From: Phoronis australis
Lineage: Eukaryota; Phoronida; Phoronidae
Direction: 5' to 3'
NCBI GenBank assembly: GCA_002633005.1
Contig: NMRA01001138.1
Coordinates: 12,696-50,452, forward strand
DNA length: 37,757 nucleotides
A program made the position numbers and the translations under genes. Shown here one piece after another: positions 1 to 11,619 of the stretch. The number at the start of each line of letters is the position of its first letter. Position 1 is the first letter of the stretch. The notes under the pieces are model-generated. The model was not told the origin of the DNA, made no database searches, and was given only the letters and a program-made list of their open reading frames with translations.

Positions 1-575
1 CATAGTATGATTTCGAAGTTAGAGCCGTAGAAGTCCATGGGTTTAGGGCATACTGGACCGTGAATTTCGCCGGGTCAATACTATGAAAATAAAATCCCCG
101 GAGTGAGAACTCTTCGCGGTGTAACAACTCACTCACTAATCCTTCATCATGGGCGCGTGATAGGAGACCAGTGAATAACTTAAAACACGCAAAAACGATG
201 CAGTTTGGCGTTACACAAACAAAATCAATTGTGGGCGAAGACTGCGAAAAACAGCCGCGTTTACAAAATGACTATACAGCGTTGTATTGACTGGGAAGCA
301 ACCGATCTAATACAATTTGTAGTCAAATTAAAGATCAAATGTAAAGAAAACTTTCAAGTTTTTCATCCAAAACTTGTTGCATTGTCCATAATCCAATGTT
401 TACTAATGCCGCTTGCCTTCAACCTTCGAAGTAGTGGTGTTACGCAACCGACGTGAACTCATGTAACCGAGACAGCAAAACTACATGTAGGTTAATTTAT
501 TTGACCCTGTGCTAAGACGAATATGCATCGACACGCAAAGTGGTATGAGCCTGACAACCTATTACGCAACTGCTA
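1..575. other. No supported gene; unassigned DNA
   Basis: An 83-codon reading frame runs from 205 to 456 on the plus strand, but it shows no domain I recognise, and splice signals and codon bias are unconvincing. No repeat structure is visible here. Confidence 0.5.
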
Positions 576-772
576 CTCTAGCCTAAAAATAGCAGCCGAC
601 CAGCTGGTCGTCTGATGGCCGGTCGGCTAAATGGTCGGCTGTGGGGTCGCCTTATGAGTCGGCACTGCGGGCGGCTGCCGGTCGGCTAATTTTTAGCCGA
701 CCGGTCGGCTAATTTGCCGACCGGTCGACGGCCGGTCGTCGACCAATTTCCGACCGGTCGGCCAAAAATTCG
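576..772. repeat. GC-rich cluster of palindromic CCGACCGGTCGG repeats
   Basis: About 200 bp of unusually GC-rich DNA in AT-rich surroundings. It is made of degenerate, mutually inverted copies of a unit related to GCCGACCGGTCGGC. The core at 693-712, TTAGCCGACCGGTCGGCTAA, is a perfect 20-bp palindrome. Copies recur at about 590, 620, 675, 715-750 and 760. The strands could form many alternative hairpins. It may be a terminal or subterminal piece of a transposon or a local expansion; no coding frame is apparent. Confidence 0.75.
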
Positions 773-1355
773 TGATGTGTGCTGTACTTGATTCTGCACA
801 ATTAATTCTCTTGCCCGACATGCTGTGAGGATTTAAGCTCTATAGCTTTCAAAGTGTGAGTCACTTACCTCAAAACCTAGCGAAGTAAAATACTCTTTCA
901 CTTCGGTGCAAAAGTGAGCTGTTTTTCTGCTCATTTGCATATCCGGTGCTTAGATCTGCGTCTGTGTAGGGCGTTAGTCTCCCAAGCTCATCGCAAAACC
1001 AGCTTACTCTTTTTTAATTAGGGACTATTTGCAGACCTGAAATGTAGGATGACAGCAATAGCTTGGCAGGCCCGTCGGAACTATCCGTCGCAGCACTTAA
1101 GTCACCGTTTCGCGGCATGGTGATCCCTATGTTTGGAGCATCTTGTGCAATTGTGGTTTGTTTGAAGGCTACATGAAATCGTAGCCATTTTCTCAGTTAC
1201 GATCAAGCAATCCACATATGCGACAGGGGGCCACCATCTTGATGAAGAGCGCAGCTACAGCAATTTGTGTTTTCTCATTCCAATTTTTTTCATAACGTAG
1301 AAAATATATCTGAAACTAAATAAGGCGATCCAGATCCTCCCAAGGATACTATTGT

Positions 1356-1541
1356 TTCATGAAATGAAGAATATAAATCGGTAAATAAAACAACAAGAAT
1401 GGATCAACTGAAATTTGAAATTTTCGGATGTAACAACTTCCTTTATCAACAAAAACAGATAAAGGAATTTGTTACATCCGAAAATTTCAAATTTCAGTTG
1501 ATCCATTCTTGTTTTCTTTACCGATTTAAGTTTTTTCACGA
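1356..1541. repeat. Near-perfect foldback inverted repeat with 10-base loop
   Basis: The left arm (about 1356-1447) is repeated in reverse complement at 1458-1541 around a 10-base spacer (1448-1457, AACAAAAACA). The inner ~60 bp pair almost perfectly; the outer part has small indels. Short reading frames on both strands mirror each other because of the palindrome and should not be read as genes. The high arm identity suggests a young foldback or a hairpin-type miniature element. A transcript through it would give a long double-stranded hairpin. Confidence 0.85.
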
Positions 1542-2088
1542 ATATAAAAGAAACACATTCACTGAGTCTATATGGAAATGTAACACCTACCTGAAAACTG
1601 CCCCCAAATTTAAAATATCTTGGGACTGCAAATTGGCCATGGCCGCAGAGTAACTGTTCGGTTCTACCTTTAAATGCAGGAACTCGTTGTAAGTGGGTCA
1701 TGCTGGCCGGGGCTGTCAAGTGGACCTACCACCTGAGGGCTATCATGGAGTTTGCATGAACGCAGCATATGGCCAATTGTTTGCAGGGCCTCGAAACTAT
1801 CAAAAGTCCGGGAACTCTATAAATCTGAGACGACTTATATAGTTCTAAATACCTCTTCTGCTTGGAATATACCTGATTGTCCCTCCAGCGTCATGACACA
1901 TGTTTAGGCAAGTTGTTTATGCACACTCTGACAGTGATTAGTCCCACATTCTTTGATTCGCCAGCAGCAAAATAAATCAAGCTTGAAATTATCGAATCGG
2001 TGAAACAAAACAACTGTAAGTGACCAAACGTGTTTTCTAGTCTGGTTCATTTTTACACTTGTGTTAACTGATGTGAGCAAGACACATC

Positions 2089-2337
2089 ATGGTTCGTGCG
2101 TCCGCGGAAGAATTTCATGTGAGTGATTTTATATTTCTTGCACACACACACAATATTAAATATGAATTATTACAGACTGTGGATGCTGATAATGATTCTG
2201 ATGCAACGGAGGTAGTTGTCCGCTTTTTGACACCGCTAGGCGCTGAGGGAAAGTGTTTATTGGGCTGTTCTGTTGAGGATGTTAAATTGCAAAATTTGAC
2301 AAGCTTAGGCATTCCTAGGTACAAGTGTAGATCCTAA
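2089..2337 (+). CDS. Candidate small gene or first exons, unknown function
   Basis: An ATG at 2089 opens an 82-codon frame ending at TAA 2335-2337. A possible 57-nt intron lies at 2119-2175 (GTGAGT donor, TTACAG acceptor). It is a multiple of three, so the frame is open spliced or unspliced. After the acceptor comes an acidic stretch (DADNDSDATE) and then a moderately hydrophobic segment with two cysteines. I recognise no family. The last codons contain another possible donor (CCTAG|GTACAAG at about 2318), so the frame could be an internal coding part of a longer gene. Chance origin is not excluded. Confidence 0.3.
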   Translation: MVRASAEEFHVSDFIFLAHTHNIKYELLQTVDADNDSDATEVVVRFLTPLGAEGKCLLGCSVEDVKLQNLTSLGIPRYKCRS

Positions 2338-2340
2338 GGT

Positions 2341-3316
2341 ACATGTACATGATCAAGTACATACATTGATTCTCAAATTGTCATTCCATGGAAGTAGAGT
2401 GACCTTGTGTAACGAGTTCTGTAGAAGTTAGCCCGCGATCCGGCCGTGACCACATATATTGTCTTTTTATCATATTGTCAGTGATCCACAGTACAACGAC
2501 AGGATTCAGTCTCTCAAAGAAGCATCCAACATTTCGTTGCACACTCCCTTTTCTTTACAATATGTAAAGATGTACTTTACAGTGCCTCTTTTATAATCTA
2601 CCATCAGATGAATGAAATTGATCATATCTTATACACGTGTGTTTGGTCAAGTGTAATGTTAGTTCGATTTATCACACTAATAATTCCCCAGTTCTGACAT
2701 ACATATCTTTCGAAAATCATACCATAAGAAAAATGAATTGACGGTAACAAACAATTGAAGACAGCATTTGCTAAATATTTGACATTAAAAACTATTTAAT
2801 CAAATGCCAGGAATATTGAAAATACTAAATAACGAATTACAACAAATATTTACTAAAGTAACAGATGCTTCTTAATGTAACAAATAGACCTATCAAAAGC
2901 CATTCTATAGGTAGTAATGACAGTGATAAGGAATCATAAGTATTACATATTTATGACAGTGATATATGTTAATAAAACACCAGAAAGAAGAAACATGACA
3001 TTGCTAAAATAGATGCCTGTTGTAAGAATGAATACTAGCTTGATGGATAATTCAGCATTGCATACATGTATCTGTTCTGTATTTTCATTATTTTTATTGT
3101 TAAGTGCGAATATTTGTGAATAGCACGTGTAGTGAATGGAACATAGTATGGATATAAGCCAGTTATGCTTTATTAAAACAATGAAAATAGAACACTGAAA
3201 GTTTGATGGGGAACTTTAATTTCACAAAACCGTCAACTAGCACGAATGGAAACTGTATTCTGACTTCTAGCAAGCCACAATAAACTGCCTCAGAGCTGCG
3301 ACTTGCTTTTTCTCTG
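2341..3316. other. AT-rich stretch, nothing supported
   Basis: AT-rich DNA with no long frame, tRNA or clear repeat. It could be intronic between the candidate coding segments at 2089-2337 and 3320-3383, but nothing shows this directly. Confidence 0.5.
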
Positions 3317-3319
3317 CAG

Positions 3320-3383
3320 ACGAAACGGAACGAGCAAATGCAGGAAGGTCAAGCGAAAGAAATGCTGTCTGAGGCCAAAACAG
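3320..3383 (+). CDS. Candidate 64-bp internal exon, unknown product
   Basis: A strong acceptor (pyrimidine tract then CTGCAG, ending 3319) and a plausible donor (ACAG|GTACGG at 3383/3384) bound 64 bp. In one frame it reads as a charged, helix-like peptide starting TKRNEQMQEGQAKEML. No family is recognised. The plus-strand frame that continues from 3384 to 3551 is in a different register and is probably intronic, although it also looks helix-like. Very short exons are easily matched by chance, so confidence is low. Confidence 0.27.
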
Positions 3384-3551
3384 GTACGGAGAATCATGTT
3401 GGAAGTTGCTAAGTCTTTAGTTAATAAGAGTGACTTCCTCCATAGACATCTGAAAGAAGATATCTTACGTGAAACACTGAAGTGCTTGCAAATTCACAAA
3501 GCATTTTTAATATTTATGGCAGTTGCACTTGTGTTCGTTACTGACGTTTAA

Positions 3552-6098
3552 TGAAAACACCTTCCAGCTGTAAGTTGGACAGAATACTTTACAGATCTTA
3601 GAAGTATGTTCACATGTTGGCCAAAACGCTAGCTTTGTCAATAACACTGTCGCTAGCTGCAAAAACTTCAGTGATCTGAACGGTTGCAGGAATTGCATTT
3701 TTCTGGTGCGTTGTTGGAGGTTTGAGATGTAACAAACTACTGGGGTTTTCGTAAGGACTTTTATAGCAAGACTGCGTTTTCCAAGGGAAAATCATCCGCA
3801 GGTATAGAAGATGCTTTGTTTTATCCTCGCGATGGCAGAGAGTGAGCGTGTTTTGAGATCGACTTTTGGGATTGGAGTGGTTTGGAAACAAACTACATGT
3901 AACTGCGTACGGGTCGTCTGTATGGCTGACACTTTAGCGTTTTCTTTACCTTATTCACTAGTGAAACTGCTAGCGTATTCACCATAAATGTATCCATTAA
4001 CTTTTCAATTGCTACCAAGCGATGACACAGGCACGCCAGAACCAAAACGTGTTCATTTTAATTTCCAGGGCAACCATCTGCTTACCACAAAGTTCATTGC
4101 TTCCGTTACGTTTTGGATTAGCATTATATATTGCCTTTGACCGCCTCTATAGTCACCGTAGGTTGCTTCTCCTCGCGCAACCTTCAATATAACAAGATTT
4201 GGACTTTTAATACTTTGCGTTTTTTCAACTGAAATATCCACACGTTCCTTAAATAAAAGGCATATTATGTCATGGTGTGCTCGGGTTGTGTGTGTCAACT
4301 GCAACCAGAGACCACTTATATATTGGTTATAATACAATTACGTATTGATTTTAAGAGAGCTAAAAAGTGTGGTGATCCCAAAAGCGGAGTCAAGGTCATT
4401 GTCGCGCCTTTGAAATCCAAATTTAGTACATTGGTAGAGTTTAAATTTCAATAATCGTTTTATATTGTATGCTGCTTAGTAACTCTTGGACACCGTGTTT
4501 GGGTATTCGATCACACGTCGATCACTCGGTTTGTCAGTCAGCTTCCATTTTTTATTCACAATGATGTGCAGATATTTTAAAAAAACTTCCAGGAGATGCT
4601 CGGAACGGACCAGAGGAACAATTGCTTATGTCTCGGGAAAGGTATCATGTTTTGAAGCCATCCCACAGTCACTTTTAATCTATGCTATCGCAAGTTGTGT
4701 GTCAGCACCTCCAAGCTCGCGCTGACGACGTGTATTGAAAGTCAGAGACTACGTTCGCCTTTGAATACATCAAGCACATATAGCAATACCCTCGTGAAGG
4801 TTTGCAACCATCGAGTGCTTTATTACTCTTATATTAATAAAAATAAAAGTGAAGTTAGAATCTGTATTCTGCAATCATATGTTAAATCCCGTCCACACAC
4901 ATCCTACCCTAGAACAACTTGCACTAGTACATCTCAGCCCACTTTTAAGTGAAGAGTCCACACACATGAATATGCGATAACTGGGGTAAGACGAAGTTGT
5001 CGCTCTGTGCAGATACGAATAGACGGCTGATAATTTCTTTCGCCTTACCACAGTTTTGCGGCCGCACAGCTACATGTATTAGAAGTGGTGCAAGTTACCC
5101 AATAACTAATTACTCTATTTTGACAAGTGGAGTAAAATGTCAAAAGTGTTGCAAGTTGCACCAGCTTAAAAAACGTACACACAACCTTCAAACCTAGCGA
5201 CAACTTTTTCTTGGAGTAACTTCTAGGACAAATCTCGGTGTGGACGGTGCACACAATGTACATGATGATAACTCTGGGTTATTATTTAGAGATTGCTAAT
5301 ATGCAAGTAAACGAAGGTGTAGCACAACGCATATCGAGATATACAAACGGAATTTTTTAATAGTTATCAATTTATTAAGACATCACAAATATATAATGTT
5401 ATAAAATTCATCCAGGAAACCGCAGTTAGCATTATATCCGGGCTTCAGACAATGAACACACAATAATAAATATAGATTATTGCATGGCGAAGTCGTTATC
5501 CCCCGTTATCTAGAGCCCCGTGGATTTAAGAGATTTATCGCCCGAGGGGCGTTACCTCATACTGAACGAGAAACATTGCAATTAATCGATCTACCTTTCT
5601 CGACTCGTCCCGGCTTTGTAACTACTTTCCACGGCAGAGGCCCGGGGTCAGAGGTCGTGACCTTTTAAGAAAAGCCTAGCTATTTTTGTCAAATAATGCT
5701 TACACTCAAAACCAATTGAAAATTTAAACCGAATAGAAATAAAGTGAATCTATAAATTACGGTTTAGCAACTAGTATAGCTTACTACACATTTTATCACG
5801 CTAAGCTTCGACCGCGAAAATATCGTCTGATAAAATAGGTTGCCGCTAGTAACTGAATGTAATGCTCAAGTCAAAGGATGTCGACGACATGATACCAGCA
5901 GTGATTTAGAAGTGAAAGAACACGAGAGAAAAATTTCACAGAATTAAAATATCGTTTTTATGGACTTTTCTTTTATTAGAAATTATGCGTCTTATTTTTC
6001 ATAGCGTATAAATGTCGGTGCAATGCCCTTTTGCTAAACATGCGATTGTTGCGCGTGCTCATTTAAGTATTCTGTTTTCACGTTTGATGACGTCAGCC
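3552..6098. other. No supported gene
   Basis: Several 60-95 codon frames occur on both strands but none shows a recognisable domain or good exon borders. A GC-richer patch at about 5490-5665 stands out against its AT-rich flanks. A GTCCACAC motif near 4891 and its reverse complement near 5240 might be weak inverted termini of an old element, but similarity between them is poor. Confidence 0.4.
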
Positions 6099-6300
6099 AT
6101 TGAATGGTGTAGTGGTAAAGTCGGCGACTCCAAACTATGAGGCCCGGGTTCGAATCCGGCCTCGGTTTCCCGCCAAAATGTTAACTCACTAGTGAGATAA
6201 CTTTATGGGTTATTACACGGTTGTATCTGCCATTCGAGGCTAAAATTGTGGTATAAATGGGAATATTCAACTGTTATCATTATACACAAGAATAAGGGAA
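6099..6300 (+). repeat. tRNA-derived SINE head (or decayed tRNA) with tail
   Basis: An internal RNA polymerase III promoter is visible: an A-box-like TGGTGTAGTGG at 6105-6115 and a canonical B box GGTTCGAATCC at 6147-6157. The T-arm stem has mismatches, the anticodon stem does not pair and no acceptor stem forms, so this is not a functional tRNA. A CCA sits where an anticodon could lie, but that reading is insecure. The roughly 130 bp after the B box may be the SINE body. No second copy is seen in the window, so the 3' end is a guess. Confidence 0.6.
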
Positions 6301-6628
6301 AAGTTAGAAGTGACATTGACTTACAACAGATCAATACAACAACAGACTAATATAATAATATGATGCGACAGATTTAAGCAGACTAAGATCAGGTTCAACA
6401 CTGAATTTTCTTGAACCATTAATGAGGATATTGGTTTTGTCTAGCAAACTACGGGATTCATAAGGTTGAGACAACATGTCAGAGTTACTTTCCATGACCT
6501 CGATAAAGTCCATGCCATTGTTGAAAATTAATTGGATAGTCCAACAGAATGTGAATTTTAGTCTGAACTTGCCCACAATTGCACAACGGAGACATGTCTC
6601 TGAAGTTGTGTCGAAATTTATCAGAGTT

Positions 6629-7012
6629 AAAGGAGAATGCCACCCAAAAACAACTTATTTTGTATCAATTTAGATGAAGTACTTCTACTCTACGACGGCA
6701 CGTTCGGTTGCGTTACCTGACACCTGACGGAGGTGTTGAAATTATCAAATGACGTAATTGGTTTCACACGCAGTCTGTTCAGCAGTTCTCAACACGGGTT
6801 ACTGGTGTCGGCTTATCGCTTGATATCATCGTTTAACATCAATAAATCATCAAACCTCGGTGTAAAACCCTTAAAAATACACTTAGTTTTTATAAAAAGG
6901 TGTTGTTTTATTCGCTGTTACGGATTTACTGGTATTTTGACACACGGTAGCCTACAAAGTTCGGCAGGTTAATATACCAAGGACTGTAGCACTGAGGAGT
7001 TTGGGGCATTAC
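6629..7012 (+). other. Possible left end of a TTAA-type element, otherwise unassigned
   Basis: TTAAAGGAGAATGCCACC near 6627 resembles the TTAA-flanked terminus at 25,129 (TTAA then AGGG..AAGG.AAC). Because a repeat shared with that element follows at 7013, this may be a diverged relative. No matching right terminus was found, and no gene is visible. Confidence 0.25.
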
Positions 7013-7530
7013 GACATTTTCCCGTTGCTCACAACTTGTTCGATTCTATAACCCAACAACAAGTTGGGAAGTTTACCCCTGTAGCCAATATTTTACACGA
7101 CTGAGTAACTCCATTCTGGCATTTATGGTTGGAGGGCCAGCTCTCTTTTGTTCGATAATTGCTCTAATCTCCAATCAGATCGTTTCTACCCTGACTGGGC
7201 TGTGCTGTTAAAAAGAAAAGTTAAGTTATTACATATTTGAACATAAAACAATAGCATTTCTTAAATCTTCGTCAAATGGTGATCCTGTTTAGATTTGGAA
7301 TCCCCAATATCGCCCAACTGCAACCGAAATTACGACCATCTAGTCTTTCGGAATAAACCAATTCACTCTGAATTTGACTGTGTTCACACGTGGTCTGTAA
7401 TAAGCGTGGTAGATAATTGGCCTGCTTGTTGTCATAACAGATAAAAGGGTGTGCTTGGTAGTTAACAAAGAAGCTAGAGGTTATCATACGCTCGGAACCC
7501 CTACGTCTGGTAAAGTCAATGATCGTGAAA
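7013..7530 (+). repeat. Dispersed repeat block, copy 1 (partner at 25,205)
   Basis: About 520 bp align over their whole length with 25,205-25,740 in the same orientation. Shared stretches include GGCATTTATG.TTGGAGG, CTCTTTTGTTCGATAATTG and GATAATTGGCCTGCTTGTT. Copy 1 has a longer spacer inside the CAACTTGTT/AACAAGTTG hairpin (about 7032-7068) than copy 2. No protein-coding potential is seen; the two copies carry different frames. It is a non-autonomous mobile sequence of unknown class. Confidence 0.85.
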
Positions 7531-7670
7531 ACACTGTCATGTCTGTTCGGAGATAAATTCGAAGTATTATTCCGTGAAATACAGACAGAAGAACCTCGAT
7601 CTGTGTTGTTATACTTGTGATTTTTTGAGTCTAAACAGACACATTGCTTGTTATCCCGGCCAGTTGATTG

Positions 7671-7761
7671 GAACCCGATCAGGCCTGTCGCAGCCGGACT
7701 GACTCGTTATCCATGCAAGTGGCGCAGAACCCGATCAGACGCGTCGCGGCCGCCGGGACTG
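7671..7761 (+). repeat. Imperfect two-copy tandem repeat, GC-rich
   Basis: GAACCCGATCAGGC at 7671 is echoed by GAACCCGATCAGAC at 7727. Both are followed by a GTCGC(A/G)GCCG segment and GGACTG, giving a period of about 56 bp. The patch is GC-rich and CpG-rich against its flanks. Function unknown. Confidence 0.6.
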
Positions 7762-8034
7762 GCACGAACATAAACCAACTTGGGTTGGAAACTAAACCTC
7801 CAGAGTGACGAAAATGCTATAGTAGTGACCGAAAGAAACAATGTGCACGTAATTATTTATGTGAATTAGCCTTGAAACAGAAAATCTACTTGCTTGTTCC
7901 ACAGACTGTCAGGGCAGAGGTTGTACAGTAACATTGATTTGAATAATGTATTTGTATTTCTAAATAAAGATTCCCCCAACATGTGACCATAGCGTATAAA
8001 ATCGAGTAATTGTTTCACAACAGTTTTCTGTCAG

Positions 8035-8237
8035 CAAACACTGAATTAGCATGCGCTTACAAGGCCTCGGTGCCCCGTCAATTACCTTTGTTGCCGGCAT
8101 CAAAAGCCGGTAACGCAGTGGTTTATTCATTGCTTGCTTCTAAAAATATTTGCACTCACGAGCACTCCAAGGCATTACAAATTGTATCTGATGAGACGGA
8201 ATTTGTTTCTGTTTCATATAGGCATTGGTTAGGATGA
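8035..8237 (+). CDS. Candidate terminal exon, unknown product
   Basis: A pyrimidine-containing acceptor (TTTTCTGTCAG ending 8034) opens a frame that runs to TGA at 8235-8237, with AATAAA-like runs shortly after (about 8266-8285). The encoded stretch has no recognised domain. The exon borders and length are plausible for a last exon, but chance is a real alternative. Confidence 0.2.
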
Positions 8238-8328
8238 GAATATTCCTTTTGAAAAGGAACGCAGAATAATAAACGTCTACTAATAAACGGCAACTCGCCC
8301 CGCACCAATCCCGATTAAGTCAAGAGCT

Positions 8329-8463
8329 CGGGCGACGAAGACTTCACGTGTGGGATCTTTAGGTTTCACAGGCTATCCGTTTGAACCGGAATACACTGAT
8401 CAAGAAATACTAGAGAGGCGCCGTGAACATGCACAAGCAACGGAACATATGGATAGTTCTTTG
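8329..8463 (+). CDS. Candidate exon with GYPFEPEYTDQEI motif
   Basis: A frame without ATG encodes GFTGYPFEPEYTDQEILERR followed by a polar helix, ending at a good donor (TCTTTG|GTAAGC, 8463/8464). The 'Y.FEPEYT..E...R' pattern resembles the N-terminal region of animal proteins usually annotated as P2X-purinoceptor-7-like zinc-binding proteins; this is recall of a motif style, not an alignment. Just upstream another frame reads SSGDEDF, which would need a frameshift to join, so the copy may be broken. The frame after the donor is intronic in this reading. The rest of the gene is not in view. Confidence 0.35.
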
Positions 8464-8744
8464 GTAAGCCAGAATTCGTCAGAGAAATCACCGTCGACGA
8501 AATGCCGGCCACATACACGGATGTTTCACTGCCTAATACTTGCTATTAACTTCCTACCTTTCATTCTTCACTACCCCGAGCTACTTCCTAAGCATTTCGA
8601 GCTCCCGAGGAAGTCGAAAAAACGATATACCCGGTTTCTTCGAGGCTTCATAGTTCGGACAAGCGGGAACGATGCACCACAATATAGCGGCATTCACTCT
8701 CGAGACGAACCACTGGCGTCACAGCGTCGTTTCTCACCTTCCTC

Positions 8745-11500
8745 ACAGGTTAACGCGACACCTCTCGGCAAGGTGAGGTTGACCGTATAAGAGGCGATGA
8801 TAGAGAGATATCTCGTGAGATTTAGGAAGATAGTTTTTAACTTGGTAAGAGGGAATGGTAGATTGGCATGACAGAAGTGATTTTTGAAGCTTGTTTTGAT
8901 CATTTAGGGTAAACGGCTGTCTCTTAAAATTGAAGGAACTGTATTCCAAGTTTTTATACACACTGGAATTTTTGATCTGCGAGTTGCCCTGGAATATGAC
9001 GTGGGAATTGTGAAAATAATGGTATTCATAAGGCCAGTCGTTCGGTATTCTCTTTAATATGTGTTAAATAAAAGCTTATTAGACGAATTGTTTATGTTAT
9101 TGAAAACTTTAAATGTGTTCATGGCTGTGTGTAGTTTCCTTCGTTCGGAAAGTGTAGACCAACTCGAGGTATCGAGAAGTTTACATGATCCTGTGATTGA
9201 TAGTGCAGCTTGATACAGCGAACGGTCTAGTTGAAGTAGAAAAGCACCAGCGGGTTGGTAGATAATGTCTCCGTAGTCAAAGTGGAGTAAGACAAATGCA
9301 TTAAACAAACATCTAGGTGCATTGAACTAAGTTGCCTTGATATAAATCTGATTGGGTTCAGGAACTTTTGAATCTTAGCAACTAGACCACGACAACGAGC
9401 ATTCAAAAAGAGGTTGTTATCAACAACAATACCTAAGTGTTTGTGGGTATATTTGTTGGGTATTCTCCAACCTCTAAGTTGTAAATCAAATAATGGATCT
9501 ACAAGCAGTAGTGAGTTTTGGGATGGGGAGAAAATAATGTCACACTTTTTTCTGCCTGAAAATCCATTCGCCATTTGAAGAAAGTCTGTGTACATCATCT
9601 TGTAGTTTCATAGATAGTTGTGGATTGCCTTTAGGGAAAGTAAGAAATAAAGATGTGTGATCAGCGTATACTGTAGATAGGTTGTACATGAAGTATTGTC
9701 GGGAAGGTCATTTATGTATAGAATGAAAAGTAATGGACCAAGAACACTGCCCTGGGGCATGCAAACCCGCATTCACGTAGCCCGGAGATGACGACAATGA
9801 ATATACACCATCAATTCACACTTTGTAGATGGGATTATGGAAATAACATTCCAATAAACTTAATAGAGTACCAGATATTCCAAACGATCTTAATTTGTAA
9901 ATGAGTAGGTAATGTGGGAACATGTCGAAGACAGAAGCTAAGTCGAGGAAAACAGACCTGACGTTATTATTATTTTCAAACTGTAAATGTGTGTCACGGA
10001 TAAGTTCAATGACTTGGGAAATTGTATTTTTCCTGTTAGAAAGCCAAACTGCATTGAGTATATGAGATCGTTTGAATTTAAATGACAAAGGGTTTTCGAA
10101 ATATAACCTTTTCTAGAATCTCGGGGAAGGTATTATGGAGAGTGATGGGGGTGATAAATTGACACTTCTGACTTCCAGTCCTTCTCGTGAAGTGATACCA
10201 CTATTTCCAAATTCCAATCGGAGGGATAATGACCTGACAACAGGGTTTTATTAAATGATTTTTGAGATGTACAGATAATTTTTTAGCTACCGTTTTTACC
10301 ATTTTATTTGTTATGAGTTCTGTTCGATTTGATTTGTTAACGTCGATAAATGAGTGAGTTGATAGTAGAGGGACTGCGTCTTGATTAGTCGAATTGATGT
10401 TTTCTTTGTTTGTAACATATTCTAGGAATAATGTGCCTTTTACGATGTTGTTTCGGCGTGTTTATGGAAGTCTTTAGAAGAAATATGAGGAAACGCGTTA
10501 TTGGCTGAAAAACATCTTATTTTGTTAACAATTTTCCAGTACTCCATAGAGTATTCAGAAAGATCTTTAATGCTTTGAATAAGACCGATATTGTAATCAT
10601 ATTTTGTGATTTTTTATTATACTTTGCATGTGTTTTGACTGTTCATTGTATTGATTGAAATGAAGGGGGTTGGCATATTATTTGTAGTGCCTGTACATCT
10701 TAGAGCATTTTTTAAGTTCGCGCTTTATCTATTCTGTAAACCTTGGTGGTAACTACTTTGAATTTGGATGGAGTGTTTTTTTCTAGGGTGTCTGCAAGTT
10801 CTTTAGTGAATCACGATAATGTAGTATCGATGTCGAATCGACTGAGAATTGCATCCCGATCGTGGTTGATTAAGTCGTTATGCATTTGAATTTGATTTGC
10901 TTTGTCGTATTTCCAAATACGTTTCATAACAGGGGCTTTGTTGTGAGCTGAACACAATAGGATAACGTGCATGTATGTATGAAATGGTGATCCGAGTGAC
11001 CGATGTGGGCAGAACGAACGAGGACGAAATAGAACTGAGGATGTTGGTAATACACAAATCAATTCAAAATTTGGAAGTTGCGGAGATTCTTGTAGGCTCA
11101 ATGATCAGTTGTACAAAGTCGTTTGCAAGTAGTACGTCGAAAAGTTCAATGCCCGCCTGATTATCGTGGTCGTCAGGAAACCAGGTATTATTTCGATCGT
11201 TGAAGATTTTGAAAGTTCAGAATGTTGTTTGGATAACAGGTTGAAATATGCTTTGCGTTCGACGGAGGACTGAGACGGGGAACAATAGAAGAAATCGTAT
11301 TTAATTGTCATATAAGTTACATGTAATTCAATCCAGCATTAGCAGGAACTTTCCCCTAATTTTATCAGACAACATCTTATAAATCTCAGAATTGTGAAGA
11401 AACAATATTATACTTCGGCCATTGTAGCTATGATATGTTAAAGAATAATCAGGATTAGATAATTTAATTTTGAGATCGCCACAAGTTATTTTCCCAGACC
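8745..11500 (-). mobile_element. Decayed CR1/Jockey-like non-LTR retrotransposon (LINE)
   Basis: Read on the minus strand the order is that of a LINE ORF2. Endonuclease remnants lie at about 11,500-11,000 (NPDYSLTYHSYNGRSI; YCSPSQSSVERKAYF; FNDRNNTWFPDDHDNQAGIE). The linker is at about 10,930 (IWKYDKANQIQM). Reverse transcriptase motifs follow: VFLDLASVFD near 9,950, PQGSVLGPLLF near 9,750, and the active-site box at 9654-9668, which reads YADHT instead of the usual YADDT. The thumb region (KHLGIVVDNN) lies near 9,440, and a C-terminal tail reaches about 8,745. Frameshifts and stops are frequent. It is unable to transpose. The group call is from motif style; CR1, L2 or a relative is possible. 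Confidence 0.9.
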
Positions 11501-11619
11501 GGCATATTGCAACAACAGTTATAAGAAATTCGCATATAATTCGTTAACAGTGACGTTGTTCGAAAATTACAAATCGTCATAACTTCACACAATAACAGTT
11601 GTAATTGTCTACATTTTAG

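Noticed and set aside
1357-1719. 120-codon minus-strand frame and its plus-strand mirror (1399-1653)
   Set aside because: Both run through the foldback, so each is the reflection of the other; no domain or codon evidence.
4891-5250. Miniature element with GTCCACAC ends
   Set aside because: The inverted similarity beyond the first eight bases is weak and no target duplication is visible.
6099-6172. Functional tRNA gene
   Set aside because: A and B boxes are present, but acceptor, anticodon and T stems do not pair properly; a SINE head or relic fits better.
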